From Krasilnikovia cinnamomea (GTDB lineage Bacteria; Actinomycetota; Actinomycetes; Mycobacteriales; Micromonosporaceae): a DNA stretch of 64,000 nucleotides. Made by a program: the position numbers and the translations under genes. Position 1 is the first letter of the stretch; each line of letters starts with the position of its first letter. Under the pieces are notes generated by a model. The model was given only the letters and a program-made list of their open reading frames with translations. It was not told the DNA's origin and did not search any database. Of this stretch, positions 35,007 through 43,875 are shown one piece after another. Location: assembly GCF_004217545.1 (NCBI RefSeq), contig NZ_SHKY01000001.1, positions 2,232,001 to 2,296,000 of the forward strand. Reading direction: 5' to 3'.

Positions 35007-37238
35007 GTGGCGCTCGTGCGCGTGTACTGCGGTCTGGCGTCGGCTGATGAATCGGTGCGTCCGGCCTCCACGGCGGCGCAGCTGACCATCGCCGTGGTGG
35101 ACGACGCGGGGCGACTGCTCGAAGTGCGCGAGATCAGCGACAACCCGGCCGGGTACGCCCAGCTCGGCACGCTGCTCGTGGAGCGGACCAGCGGCTTCGC
35201 CGACGCCGCGGTCGCCGCCGACAGCGACGACCACACGATCACGTCGCTGCTCACCGCCGCCGGGCGCCCGCTGGTCGTGGCCGACGACGACTCCGCCGAC
35301 GACTTCGCGGACCGGTTCTCCGACGACGACTCCCCCGAGGAACTCGCCGCGCCGCAGGCCGCCCGCCGCGCCGTCGGCCTGGCCCGGGCCCTGCAGGCGG
35401 GTGCGATCGCCGCGGTCACCCTGCCCACCCCCCGGGACCTCATCAGCTACAAGCCCGTACTGGCCGCGCACGTGGCCATGCTCAACGGCCGCAACGCGGC
35501 CGCCACCGCGCTGCGCGAGGTGCTGCGCGAGCTGTACCCGGCCGCGCTGCGGGCCTACCCGGACCCGGCCCACCCGCTGGCCCTGGCGGTGCTCGACGCG
35601 CTGCCGGAGCCCGGCCGCCTCACCGCGGGCGGCGCCGACGCCGAGTCCATCGCCGAGGCGGTCGCCGTGGAGCTGACCCGCGCCGGCGTCGGCACCGAGC
35701 GCCAGGTCACTTCGGCCGTGACCGCGCTGGTCGTGGCGATCAGCGAATCCCCGCGCCGCGGCGGGGTCAACAAGTCCCTGGCCCCGGCCGCCGCGGACGC
35801 GGTACGCCAGGCCATCGGCGCGGTCCGCTCCTGCGACGCCGCCTGCGAGGCCCTGGTCGGCACGCTGGCCGCCCGGGTCGCCCCGCCGGTCGCCGCCCCG
35901 TCCCCGGGCCGCCGCGCCACCCGCCGCGCCGCCGAAACGGTCGTCACACCCCTGCAGCCGGTACGCCCCAGCGCGGGCACCCGCGTGGGCCGCCGCGCCC
36001 GCCCGGAGCCGGCCGCCGAGAACACCCCGGTCACGCCGCGCCCGCTGACCACCCCGCCGGTGGCACCCGAGCCTGTCATGCCGCCGCCGCTGGCACCGCG
36101 CCCGGTCACCGGGCCACCGGCCACCCCGCCGGCGGCCGCTCCGGCCGCCTCGCTGCCGCACCGGAACCCGGGCAACCGGCCGGTATCCGTGCCGCCGCCC
36201 CCGCCGGGGATGACGCCGATCCTGCCCGGCTCACGGGGCCCGCTGGCGCCCGCCGATTCCGGCCAGCCGTTCCGGCCGACCCTGACCAACGCGGCGATCA
36301 GCAGCGCCCGCGCCGAGCGACAGCGCACCGTCATCCCGCCGCGCCCGACCACCCGCCCGGCGACCCCCGCCGCGAGCAACGGCGTGACCAACGGCGTGAC
36401 CAACGGGGCGACCAACGGGGCGACGGACTACAGCCTGCCGCTGCCGGCCGCGCGGCCCGAGAACGCCGACCCGGGCTCGCGTGCCAACTGGCCGCTGGTC
36501 AACGGCGACGACCGCGCCGCCTCGCCGACCTCCGGCGCTCCCGGCCCGGGCCGGGTCCGCCCGCCGTGGCAGTCCGACGACCTGCCCCTCGAGCCCCCGT
36601 CGCTGCGCCTGGTCGAGCCCGTCCTCGGCCGGATCGACGGCGGCCTGGGCGGCCTGCCGGGCGCCTCCGAGCCCCCGTCGCTGCGGCTGGTGGACGGCGA
36701 CTCCGCGGAGCGCGCCGGCCGCACCAACGGTCGGGCCCCGCGCCGGACGACCAGCCCCGGCGTCACGCTCACGGCGCTGGACCGCAGCTCGACCCCGCCC
36801 GTGCCCGCGGAGAACGACGGCGACCTGCTGATCTTCGCGGCCGCCCGGTCCGCCTGGTTCACCGGGCACAGCGAGGCCGCCAGCAGCAATCTGGACTGGA
36901 CCAACCCGGCGGACACCGGCTGGCAGGCGGCCGAGAAGGCGGCCAGCCCGGCGGTCACCACGATGACGGCGGCGGGCCTGCCGAAGCGGGAGCCACAGAA
37001 GAATCTGGTGCCCGGCTCGCCGCTGCGCGACGAGCGGCCGCTGCGCATCGTCCGCGACCCCGCCAGCATCGCCGCGCACACCACCGGCTACTTCCGCGGC
37101 TGGCGCCGGGGTCAGGAGATCGGCGGGTACGCCATCGGCGGGCGCCCGGGCCGCGAGGCGGCGGGCGGCTGGGACTTCACCCGCGACGGCGGCCAGAGCG
37201 AGACGTACGGCAACAACGCGGGCTACCGCAGCAGCTGA
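35007..37238 (+). CDS. IS110-transposase-like N-domain protein with Pro-rich middle and conservon-kinase-type tail
   Basis: 743 residues. Residues 1-230 resemble the RuvC-like half of IS110-family transposases (LTIAVVDDAGRLLEVREISDNPAGYAQL, then DDDSPEELAAPQAARRAVGLARAL and a helical R-x-LREVLRELYPAALRAYPDP), but the acidic residues at the usual DEDD positions are not clearly kept. Residues 300-570 are Pro/Ala/Arg low-complexity with a 12-base repeat (VTNG/ATNG, 36381-36425). Residues 630-703 (TGWQAA, AGLPKREPQKNLVPG, YFRGWRRG) match the C-terminus of the conservon kinase at 39779. GTG 35007 is chosen because GGAGGAGG lies eight bases upstream; a TTG at 34968 is possible. No terminal repeats or second IS110 half, so probably a domesticated derivative. 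Confidence 0.6.
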   Translation: MALVRVYCGLASADESVRPASTAAQLTIAVVDDAGRLLEVREISDNPAGYAQLGTLLVERTSGFADAAVAADSDDHTITSLLTAAGRPLVVADDDSADDFADRFSDDDSPEELAAPQAARRAVGLARALQAGAIAAVTLPTPRDLISYKPVLAAHVAMLNGRNAAATALREVLRELYPAALRAYPDPAHPLALAVLDALPEPGRLTAGGADAESIAEAVAVELTRAGVGTERQVTSAVTALVVAISESPRRGGVNKSLAPAAADAVRQAIGAVRSCDAACEALVGTLAARVAPPVAAPSPGRRATRRAAETVVTPLQPVRPSAGTRVGRRARPEPAAENTPVTPRPLTTPPVAPEPVMPPPLAPRPVTGPPATPPAAAPAASLPHRNPGNRPVSVPPPPPGMTPILPGSRGPLAPADSGQPFRPTLTNAAISSARAERQRTVIPPRPTTRPATPAASNGVTNGVTNGATNGATDYSLPLPAARPENADPGSRANWPLVNGDDRAASPTSGAPGPGRVRPPWQSDDLPLEPPSLRLVEPVLGRIDGGLGGLPGASEPPSLRLVDGDSAERAGRTNGRAPRRTTSPGVTLTALDRSSTPPVPAENDGDLLIFAAARSAWFTGHSEAASSNLDWTNPADTGWQAAEKAASPAVTTMTAAGLPKREPQKNLVPGSPLRDERPLRIVRDPASIAAHTTGYFRGWRRGQEIGGYAIGGRPGREAAGGWDFTRDGGQSETYGNNAGYRSS

Positions 37239-37260
37239 CGTCTGCACCCGCCGACCCGGG

Positions 37261-37360
37261 CAGCTGGTGACCGCTCAGGCCTGGCTGGGACGCGCGCAGC
37301 TGGTGACCGCTCAGGCCTGGCTGGGACGCGGGCAGCTGGTGACGGCTCAGGCCGAGCTGG
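37261..37360. repeat. 36-base tandem repeat, about 2.7 copies, at a convergent junction
   Basis: Copies start at 37261, 37297 and 37333 (partial). Each begins CAGCTGGTGACCGCTCAGG and ends in a CTGGGACGCG-type segment. The last copy runs into the 3' end of the arylamine N-acetyltransferase gene. Like the repeats at 18690 and 28845 it lies exactly where two genes converge. Confidence 0.8.
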
Positions 37361-38222
37361 CCTGGGTGCTGAGCCATTGCTCGTGGGCGGTGCTCAGGCG
37401 TCGCCACAGTGCGGCGCGTTCGGCCGAGGTGACGTCATCGAGGGTGAGCCCGAAAACGTCCGCCAGCGCGGCGAAATAGTCGCGGCGGTCGTCGAGAACG
37501 GTGCGGGTGGGCGCCTCCCCCACCCGGCTGAGCACCAGCCCACGCAGAACGTCCGCCCCGGACGCGTCGCGCCGTTGCACGGTCGCCACCCGGACGAAAC
37601 CGGACTCCGGGGAGGTGGACAGCTCCACGTGCCGCTCGGCGAACGCCGACATCGTCGCCGCTCCGGGGCGGAAGTCCATGCCCAGGAACGCGCCACGCGG
37701 ATCGTGGTCGAACCGCCACCCGCCCGGCTCGGCCGCCGAGGGGCGCAGGCCGTACCGGAAGGGGCCCTGGCGGTGCTCTCCGCCGGTCAGCGGCAGCGGC
37801 TCGTGCAGGCCGTCGCCCATGCCGAGGTCGACGAGCCACTGGCCGCCGGGCGCGGCGGGCGCGGGTAGCCCGGCGACCGTGAGGACGAGGTGGTTGGCGC
37901 TGGCACCGGCGGGCTCGTCCGCGCTGCCCTGAACGCCGCCGACGTGCCGGGTGACCCGATAGCCGAGGGCGCTCAGCAGCGCGGAGAAGGCCCCGTTGAG
38001 GTGGAAGCAGTAGCCGCCGCGGCCCCGCCCGATGCGCTGGACGGACTCCGCCGGGTCCACCGAGGTGGGCCGGCCCAGCCAGATCTCCAGGCACTCGTAC
38101 GGCACCCGCTCCGCATGCGCCCGGTGCAGCTCGTGCAGGGCTTCCACGCTCGGCGCCTGCCCGGCCAGGCGGGTGAGGCCGAGCCGCCGAAGGTAGCCGG
38201 GGACATCGATGGGGTCAGACAT
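37347..38222 (-). CDS. nat: Arylamine N-acetyltransferase
   Basis: 291 residues. Transfers acetyl from acetyl-CoA to arylamines or hydrazines; in actinomycetes relatives also close amide bonds in secondary metabolites. The catalytic triad is visible: Cys in RGRGGYCFHLNGAF near 72, His in SANHLVLTV near 111, Asp in QWLVDLGMGDGLHEP near 131. Most NATs have RGGxCxExN; here the residue after Cys-Phe is His. C-terminal AERAALWRRLSTAHEQW completes the lid domain. The ATG (38222) has TAGGGT six bases upstream and no ribosome site, so it is probably leaderless. Its last codons lie in a tandem repeat. Confidence 0.9.
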   Translation of the reverse strand: MSDPIDVPGYLRRLGLTRLAGQAPSVEALHELHRAHAERVPYECLEIWLGRPTSVDPAESVQRIGRGRGGYCFHLNGAFSALLSALGYRVTRHVGGVQGSADEPAGASANHLVLTVAGLPAPAAPGGQWLVDLGMGDGLHEPLPLTGGEHRQGPFRYGLRPSAAEPGGWRFDHDPRGAFLGMDFRPGAATMSAFAERHVELSTSPESGFVRVATVQRRDASGADVLRGLVLSRVGEAPTRTVLDDRRDYFAALADVFGLTLDDVTSAERAALWRRLSTAHEQWLSTQASSA

Positions 38223-38228
38223 CCGCCC

Positions 38229-38234
38229 ACCCTA
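38229..38234 (-). promoter_or_regulatory. TAGGGT -10 element of the arylamine N-acetyltransferase gene
   Basis: Minus-strand TAGGGT, six bases before ATG 38222; it lies beyond the conservon terminator (38277-38309), so the gene appears to be transcribed independently of cvnD. Confidence 0.45.
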
Positions 38235-38276
38235 TCGAACAGGTGTTCGCCGGTGCGTTCCGGACGGAAGCAGCAG

Positions 38277-38309
38277 GAAACCCCGCTCCGGGTGCCGGAG
38301 CGGGGTTTC
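38277..38309 (-). terminator. Strong hairpin terminator of the conservon operon
   Basis: Perfect 15-bp stem (38277-38291 with 38295-38309), 3-base loop, GC-rich with a short T run at the outer end of the arm. It starts ten bases after the stop of cvnD. The stem is nearly symmetric and could act in both directions. Confidence 0.85.
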
Positions 38310-38318
38310 TCGCGTACG

Positions 38319-38927
38319 TCAGGCCGGGGCCACCGCGCGTGACCGGCGCATCGTGAGGACGTACTCGACCAGCGAGATGAGCACGTTCTTCGTCGATTCG
38401 CGGTTACGGGCGTCGCAGCTGACGACCGGGACCTCGCTCGAGATCGCCAGCGCGTCCCGGACGTCCTGGGCGTTGTGGTACTGCATCCCGTCGAAGCAGT
38501 TGATCGCCACCAGGTACGGCAGGCGCCGGTGCTCGAAGAAGTCGATCGCGGCGAAGCAGTCCGCGAGACGCCGGGTGTCGACCATGACGACGGCGCCGAT
38601 GGCACCGCGTACCAGTTCGTCCCACATGAACCAGAAACGCGTCTGGCCCGGCGTGCCGAACAGGTACAGGATCAGGTCCCGATCGATGCTGATCCGGCCG
38701 AAGTCCATGGCCACCGTGGTCGTCGTCTTGCCCGGCACCTGCCGGTTGTCGTCGACACCCACACCGGCGGAAGTCATGATCGCCTCGGTGGTCAGCGGGG
38801 TGATCTCCGAGACCGAACCCACCAGCGTCGTCTTGCCGACGCCAAACCCGCCGGCGATGACGATCTTCGCCGACGTAACGCGCCCGGCGGCTTGCCGGCG
38901 CGACATATCAGAGCCTGCGAAGTCCAC
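38319..38927 (-). CDS. cvnD: Conservon GTPase (CvnD-like)
   Basis: 202 residues, small Ras/MglA-like GTP-binding protein. P-loop GGFGVGKTT near residues 26-34, switch II region LFGTPGQTRFWFMWDEL near 90, and a conserved INCFD in place of NKxD near 143. Conservon GTPases cycle with the roadblock protein CvnB and influence differentiation and antibiotic production in streptomycetes. GTG start at 38927 gives the usual MDFA N-terminus and overlaps cvnC by 20 bases; ATG 38906 is an alternative. Last gene of the operon, followed by a hairpin terminator. Confidence 0.92.
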   Translation of the reverse strand: MDFAGSDMSRRQAAGRVTSAKIVIAGGFGVGKTTLVGSVSEITPLTTEAIMTSAGVGVDDNRQVPGKTTTTVAMDFGRISIDRDLILYLFGTPGQTRFWFMWDELVRGAIGAVVMVDTRRLADCFAAIDFFEHRRLPYLVAINCFDGMQYHNAQDVRDALAISSEVPVVSCDARNRESTKNVLISLVEYVLTMRRSRAVAPA

Positions 38928-39294
38928 TCAGCACCCTTTCCAGCAGTTCCGTGCCCACCGCATCGGTCTCATCCTCCAGCGACGTCGGCTCGTACACCGC
39001 GACCAGGCCATCCGAGGCCATGTCGGCGACGAGTACCCGAGCCACACCGAGCGGCAGCTGCATGCGCGCGGCGATTTCGGCCAGCGACTGAACTCTGCCG
39101 CCGTCGCACATCGCCGCGATGTACTGATGCTCGCTGCCCTGCCCACCCCTGCCCGCTCCGGTGGAGCGGCCACGGACGGTTGTTTCGACCAGCGCTTCCA
39201 GCGCGATCTCAAGCTTCGGCCGGGTTCGGCCACGGGTCACGGCGTACGGTCTGACCAGCGCGCCGGTCGGCTCATCGCGTTCAGGCATCGTCAC
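38908..39294 (-). CDS. cvnC: Conservon DUF742 protein (CvnC-like)
   Basis: 128 residues. DUF742 winged-helix-like protein: LVRPYAVTRGRTRPK near 13, and the helical part SLAEIAARMQLPLGVARVLVADMASDGLV near 69-98 that resembles a helix-turn-helix. Always linked to the kinase, roadblock protein and GTPase in conservons; its exact job is unknown, perhaps an adaptor or DNA-binding output. GTG 39294 start, ATG 39288 also possible. Confidence 0.92.
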   Translation of the reverse strand: MTMPERDEPTGALVRPYAVTRGRTRPKLEIALEALVETTVRGRSTGAGRGGQGSEHQYIAAMCDGGRVQSLAEIAARMQLPLGVARVLVADMASDGLVAVYEPTSLEDETDAVGTELLERVLSGLRRL

Positions 39295-39380
39295 CGTTCA
39301 CCCCATCCCTCGGCCCTTAGAAGTGTCTCTTGTCATTCATCTTTTTGACAGTGACCGGTTGTGATCCCGGCCACGGTCAT

Positions 39381-39782
39381 TCAGCCCAGAACCGCGGCCG
39401 AACGTGGCGCCGGCGTCAGCGCCTCGCCGACCCGGTCGACCAGCAGGGCCATCTCGTAGCCCACCTGGCCGACGTCGCAACTGCGGGCTGCCAGCACCGC
39501 GAACGACGAGCCGTCGGAGATCGACATCAGGAACAGGAACCCGTTGTCCATCTCCACGACCGTCTGCAGGACCGCGCCGCCCTCGAAGCAGCGCGCTGCC
39601 CCCTGGGTCAGGCTGACCAGGCCGGAGGCGATGGCCGCCAGCTGGTCGGCGCGGTCACGCGGAAGGTCGCGCGACGCCGCGAGAAGCAGACCGTCGGCGG
39701 ATACCGCGATCGCGTGCGCCACCCCGGGAACGCGGTCGGCGAAGTTGGCCAGGAGCCAACCCAGATCCTGCGTAGATGTCAT
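39381..39782 (-). CDS. cvnB: Conservon roadblock/LC7 protein (CvnB-like)
   Basis: 133 residues of the roadblock/LC7 fold: [32 protein letters not shown] at the N-terminus and [34 protein letters not shown] toward the end. In this family such proteins act as partners or GAP-like regulators of the small GTPase CvnD. The ATG overlaps the stop of the kinase gene by four bases (ATGA). Confidence 0.93.
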   Translation of the reverse strand: MTSTQDLGWLLANFADRVPGVAHAIAVSADGLLLAASRDLPRDRADQLAAIASGLVSLTQGAARCFEGGAVLQTVVEMDNGFLFLMSISDGSSFAVLAARSCDVGQVGYEMALLVDRVGEALTPAPRSAAVLG

Positions 39783-42700
39783 GCCTCATGCTCCTTGCCA
39801 GCCTGCGAGGACTGCTGCCCTCCCGGAGTCTCCTCCGGGTTGGTCGATTGTTCCTTGGTGCGACCCCGCTGCACACCCCGGTGGTACGCGGACAGCAGCC
39901 CGCGAACCGCCTCCGGCGTACGGCGCTGGACGGAGGTACCGCCCCGATCGACACCGCCGGGGACGAGTTGAGCCATCGGAGTGCGCTTTGGCAAACCCGC
40001 CGAGGTGGTGGTCTCGACGGGAGCCTCGGCGGCCGCCCGTGCGGCCTGCCAGCCCTCGTCCGCCGCGGTCTGCCAGGCGGCGTTCCCCGCGGTGGGGCCG
40101 CTGCCCGATCCGTTGCCCATGGTCGTCCCGTTGCCCGTGGCCTTGCCGTTGCCGATGGTAGTCCCGTTGCCGGCGGCGATCCCGTTCGCGGCCGCCCCGT
40201 TCGAGGCTGCGCCGTTCGAGGCTGCGCCGTTCGAGGCTGCCGCGGTGCTGCCACGGGTCGGCAGGGCACCGACGGTGGCGGCGTCACGGACCTTGTCGGC
40301 GGTGCGGCTCTCGGGTGCCGCCGTCGTGGACTGCGCGGCGGCGGCCGGGCGGGTCGGCTCGGCGGTCGAGTACCGCTGGGTGGTGAGCGCGTCGCTCTCC
40401 CCATCCGGGGACTTCACCACGCTGCTGCTCCGGTTCGTGGTGAACCAGGCCGACTCGAGCTCCCGGAAGATCGGCAGCTCCATGGTCTCGTCCGCGTACC
40501 GGTTGTCGGTCTGGGCGGCGCGCTGCTGTGCGGCCGCGATCTGCGCGGCGGCGGTCGCGTGCGCGGCGGCTGCCTCGGCGGCGGCCGCCTCGTGGGCCGC
40601 GACCGCGCGCTCGGCGTCGATCCGCTGCCGGTCCGTGGCGGGCGGCGCCGACTGCGGCGTCCCGGCGGGCGAGCGCTCCGGACGGTACCGGGGCAGCTCG
40701 GCCGTCATGTCGAGCGCGGCGGCCAGGTTCTCCGGGACCTGCGGCGTGCCGTTCGCGTCGCCCGCGACCGGGGGCCAGACCGGCGGGGCCGGCTGGGCGG
40801 GCGGAGCCGAGCTGGGCACGCCGGAGGCGGGCATCCCGGACACCGGCCGACCACCGTACGGCGGGGCGGACGGTACGGGCGGGGCGGAAGTCGGCGGCAC
40901 CGGAGGCGCCGAGACGGGCGGCACGAACGGGCTGCGCGCCTGGCTGTCCGGGTTGGCGGGCAGCTGACGCGGGATGGTGGCGCCGAACGCGCCGTCCTCG
41001 CCGCGGACCGCCTCGCCGTTGCGCCGCTGCGGCAGGTCGCCGTTGAGGCCCTGGGGGCCGAAGCCCTGCGAACCGAAGCCCTGCGGTGCGGGGCTCTGCG
41101 GTGCCGGGCTCTGCGGGGCCGGGCTCTGCGGCGGCGCGAACGGCGACTCCCCGGCGCGCGGGCCGTGGAATCCGTTCGTGCCGTTGAGTCCGGCGCTGCC
41201 GTTCGTGTAGCCGTTGGCGGGAGCGCCGGTCAGGTCGGACCAGGCGGGTACCCCACGACCCCCGCCGAGCAGTCCGCCGGAGTTCACCGGCGCGCTGGGG
41301 TCGAACGGGCGGCCGGCCGGGAAGCCCTGGCCCGGTCCCCCGCTCTCCAGCGCGAGCGGCTCCGCGAACGGCGACCGCTGCGCCGGCTCGGTGGCGCCGT
41401 ACGGGGACGCACCGATTCCGTTGCTGGTGGCCCGGGAGGCCACGGCGCTCGACGCGAGGACGCCGAGCGGCAGGCCGACTTCGGCCACCGTGCCGCGCTC
41501 GTTGTCGGCCGGGCGCAGCTGCACGGACACGCCGTGCCGGTTGGCCAGCCGGGCGACCACGACGAGGCCCATCATCCGGGAGACGGCCACATCCACCATG
41601 GGCGGGTTGGCCAGCCGCTCGTTGAGGTCGCGCAGCTGCTCACGGCTGATGCCGATACCGCGGTCCTCGACCGAGAGCAGGGCGCCGTCGCCCAGCCGCC
41701 GCGCCTCGACCAGCACGGTCGAGTTCGGCGGGGAGAACGCGGTCGCGTTGTCGAACAGCTCGGCGACCAGGTGCACCATGTCGTTGACGGCGTGCGCCGA
41801 CACCTCGATGTCGCGGTCGATCATTCCGAACTCGACGCGCGTGTAGTGCTCCACCTCGGACTGGGCGGCGCGCAACACGTCGATGAGGGCGGCCGGCTCG
41901 CGCTGCACACGGGTGGAGTCGGCACCCGCGAGAACCAGGAGGTTCTCGTCGTTGCGGCGCATTCGGGTGGCGAGGTGGTCGAGCTGGAACAGCTCGGCCA
42001 GCCGGTCCGGGTCCTCCTCGCCGCGCTCCAGCCGGTCGAGGTGACCGATGAGCCGGTCGACCAGGATCTGCGAACGGCGGGCGAGGTTGACGAACATCGT
42101 CGCGACGGAGGAGCGCAGCGCGGCCTGCTCGGCCGCGGTCCGGACCGCTTCCAGGTGGACGGCGTTGAACGCCTCGGTCACCTGCCCGAACTCGTCGCGG
42201 CTGCGCACCGGCAGCGGCTCGGCGACCTGGTCGGCGACCTGCGCCGGGGTGAGCGAGCTGGTGAGCGCGGGGTCACGCAGCCGCTCGACCGCCTGGGGCA
42301 GGCCGTACTGGGCGACCGAGAGGGCACCCTGGCGCAGCTCGCGCAGCGAACGGGCCATCGAGCGGGCGACCAACCAGGCGAACGTGATGGCCAGCAGGAG
42401 CATGCCGATCAGCACGCTGGTCTCGATGAAGACCCGCCGGTTCACGTCGTCGCGCAGGCCGGTGGCCTCCCGCACGATGTCGGCGTCCATCCGCGTCTCG
42501 ACCTGACGGAAGAGCTTGTTGTAGCCGACCATCGCGGTTTCCCACGACCCGGTGTCGAACGGGATGTCGGTGGTGAACTGGCCCGTACGGGCGCGCAGCT
42601 GACCGGTCAGGTTGGTGGCGGCCCGCTCGTCGGCGCCGTCGACCACGCGGTCGAAGAGCGCGATCTCCTCGTCCGTGCCGACGGTGCGCAGGGTCGAGTC

Positions 42701-43426
42701 GGCGATGGCGAAGCCGGCGTCGGTCAGCAGGAACTTCTGCCGCAGGCCGGCGTTGAAGTCGCCGGCGCCGAGCACCCTGTGGCCGACGCCGCGCTGCTGG
42801 GCGACGAAGTCCTTGGCCCGGGCGACCGCGGCCACGGCACGCAGGTGGTCGCTGAGCGTGGTGTCCAGGGCGAGCTGCGCGGAGGCGTCGCGGACGTTCA
42901 GCAGGTCGTTGATGAGGGCGCCGTACGCCCCCTCGACGTCGTCGACGGTGAGCTTGTCGTTGGCGGTCTGGCTGCGGACCGCGGGCAGGTCCTCGAGGTT
43001 GCGGTCGAGGCGCAGCAGCAGCACGCCGACCTTCTCGGGTACGTCGTCCAGGGCGGCCTTCTGCTGGGCGTACGGCAGCCGGGCGGCGTCCACCTGGGCA
43101 TGCTCGTCGTTGTACAGCTTCTTGGCGTCGTCCTTCGCCGGGCCCTTGGCCTGCGTGATCGCCACGCCGTAGGCGCGCTCGTTCTGCAGGTGGTCGACCA
43201 GACCACCGGCCGCCTCCGAAAGCACCGAGAGGGTGCGGGCACGTTCGGCGTTGTTGGCCTCGCCGATGTGGTCGATCAGGCCGCTGACCCCGACGATCAC
43301 CGTCGCCAGGGTCGGCACGAGCATGATCAGGCCCAGCTTCGACCAGATGGGGAGATCCCGCAGTCGGCCGGCCGGTCGGCGGAGACGCGACATGACCGCG
43401 TTCGCCGGCTTGGGGCGCTTGCTCAC
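39779..43426 (-). CDS. cvnA: Conservon sensor histidine kinase with nitrate-sensing-like domain (CvnA-like)
   Basis: 1215 residues. Membrane segment 1 near 28-50, an extracellular all-helical NIT-like sensor domain (about 55-325), membrane segment 2 near 335-355, HAMP, then a kinase core with [19 protein letters not shown]-type N-box near 540-560 and ED-RGIGI G-box. No classical H-box is evident, as in other conservon kinases. Residues 700-1110 are long Pro/Ala/Asn/Gly low-complexity with 15-base repeats (40195-40240, 41050-41135). The C-terminus (about 1115-1192: [29 protein letters not shown]) matches the tail of the protein at 35007. Start GTG 43426 has AGGAGG eight bases upstream; an in-frame start at 43477 is less likely. 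Confidence 0.9.
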   Translation of the reverse strand: MSKRPKPANAVMSRLRRPAGRLRDLPIWSKLGLIMLVPTLATVIVGVSGLIDHIGEANNAERARTLSVLSEAAGGLVDHLQNERAYGVAITQAKGPAKDDAKKLYNDEHAQVDAARLPYAQQKAALDDVPEKVGVLLLRLDRNLEDLPAVRSQTANDKLTVDDVEGAYGALINDLLNVRDASAQLALDTTLSDHLRAVAAVARAKDFVAQQRGVGHRVLGAGDFNAGLRQKFLLTDAGFAIADSTLRTVGTDEEIALFDRVVDGADERAATNLTGQLRARTGQFTTDIPFDTGSWETAMVGYNKLFRQVETRMDADIVREATGLRDDVNRRVFIETSVLIGMLLLAITFAWLVARSMARSLRELRQGALSVAQYGLPQAVERLRDPALTSSLTPAQVADQVAEPLPVRSRDEFGQVTEAFNAVHLEAVRTAAEQAALRSSVATMFVNLARRSQILVDRLIGHLDRLERGEEDPDRLAELFQLDHLATRMRRNDENLLVLAGADSTRVQREPAALIDVLRAAQSEVEHYTRVEFGMIDRDIEVSAHAVNDMVHLVAELFDNATAFSPPNSTVLVEARRLGDGALLSVEDRGIGISREQLRDLNERLANPPMVDVAVSRMMGLVVVARLANRHGVSVQLRPADNERGTVAEVGLPLGVLASSAVASRATSNGIGASPYGATEPAQRSPFAEPLALESGGPGQGFPAGRPFDPSAPVNSGGLLGGGRGVPAWSDLTGAPANGYTNGSAGLNGTNGFHGPRAGESPFAPPQSPAPQSPAPQSPAPQGFGSQGFGPQGLNGDLPQRRNGEAVRGEDGAFGATIPRQLPANPDSQARSPFVPPVSAPPVPPTSAPPVPSAPPYGGRPVSGMPASGVPSSAPPAQPAPPVWPPVAGDANGTPQVPENLAAALDMTAELPRYRPERSPAGTPQSAPPATDRQRIDAERAVAAHEAAAAEAAAAHATAAAQIAAAQQRAAQTDNRYADETMELPIFRELESAWFTTNRSSSVVKSPDGESDALTTQRYSTAEPTRPAAAAQSTTAAPESRTADKVRDAATVGALPTRGSTAAASNGAASNGAASNGAAANGIAAGNGTTIGNGKATGNGTTMGNGSGSGPTAGNAAWQTAADEGWQAARAAAEAPVETTTSAGLPKRTPMAQLVPGGVDRGGTSVQRRTPEAVRGLLSAYHRGVQRGRTKEQSTNPEETPGGQQSSQAGKEHEA
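40195..40240 (-). repeat. 15-base tandem repeat in the conservon kinase tail
   Basis: Three in-frame copies of GCGCCGTTCGAGGCT (plus-strand reading) encode an Ala/Ser/Asn-Gly repeat in the low-complexity tail of CvnA. A second 15-base repeat set is at about 41050-41135 (AP-Q-S type). Confidence 0.7.
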
Positions 43427-43875
43427 GTCACCGTCCTCCTGTTTCGACCCGGCCATCTGCCCGGCCCGGTCCCGCACACGGCTGACTCGCCGCGTCGGGC
43501 CCCCGAGATTCCATCACGACGAGTGTCAAAGAGAAAGAGCAGGCGGACACGGACCAATTGTGTGACGCGATGTTGGTGGCCACGTGGTGGGATTCACCAA
43601 CCCGACGTCACTGTCCGTATATGCCTGCATTCCTCACGGTCACTCGCTTCTGAATGTCCGGCGCCGGCCTCCGGCCACGCTGGACCGCCCCGGTCCGCGA
43701 GGATCGGGGCAGCACAGACGATGGCGCGCAGGACACAGGGACCGCAAGGCAAGATGCCAGATTGTGCAGTCTTCGTATACAGGGGAGTGCCCATTCGGAG
43801 GAGGCACCCGGCTGAATCGCCAGATTTCGGCCCTCGAAAGGACCTCCGTGTCCCCCATGCCCGGAAAACCGGACT
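43427..43875. other. Intergenic region of 449 bases upstream of the conservon
   Basis: No credible gene. It should hold the conservon promoter: TTGACA is present on the minus strand at 43520-43525, but no TANNNT sits at the right spacing. Local GC is lower than average around 43520-43660. A weak CCGGTTTTCCGG palindrome just after the add stop (about 43860-43871) may be part of its terminator. Confidence 0.4.

Noticed and set aside
35007-37238. Intact IS110 insertion sequence
   Set aside because: Only an N-terminal resemblance, no transposase C-terminal serine domain, no flanking ends, and a long Pro-rich region typical of resident genes.
37261-37360. CRISPR-like repeats
   Set aside because: Tandem copies with no unique spacers and fewer than three complete units.
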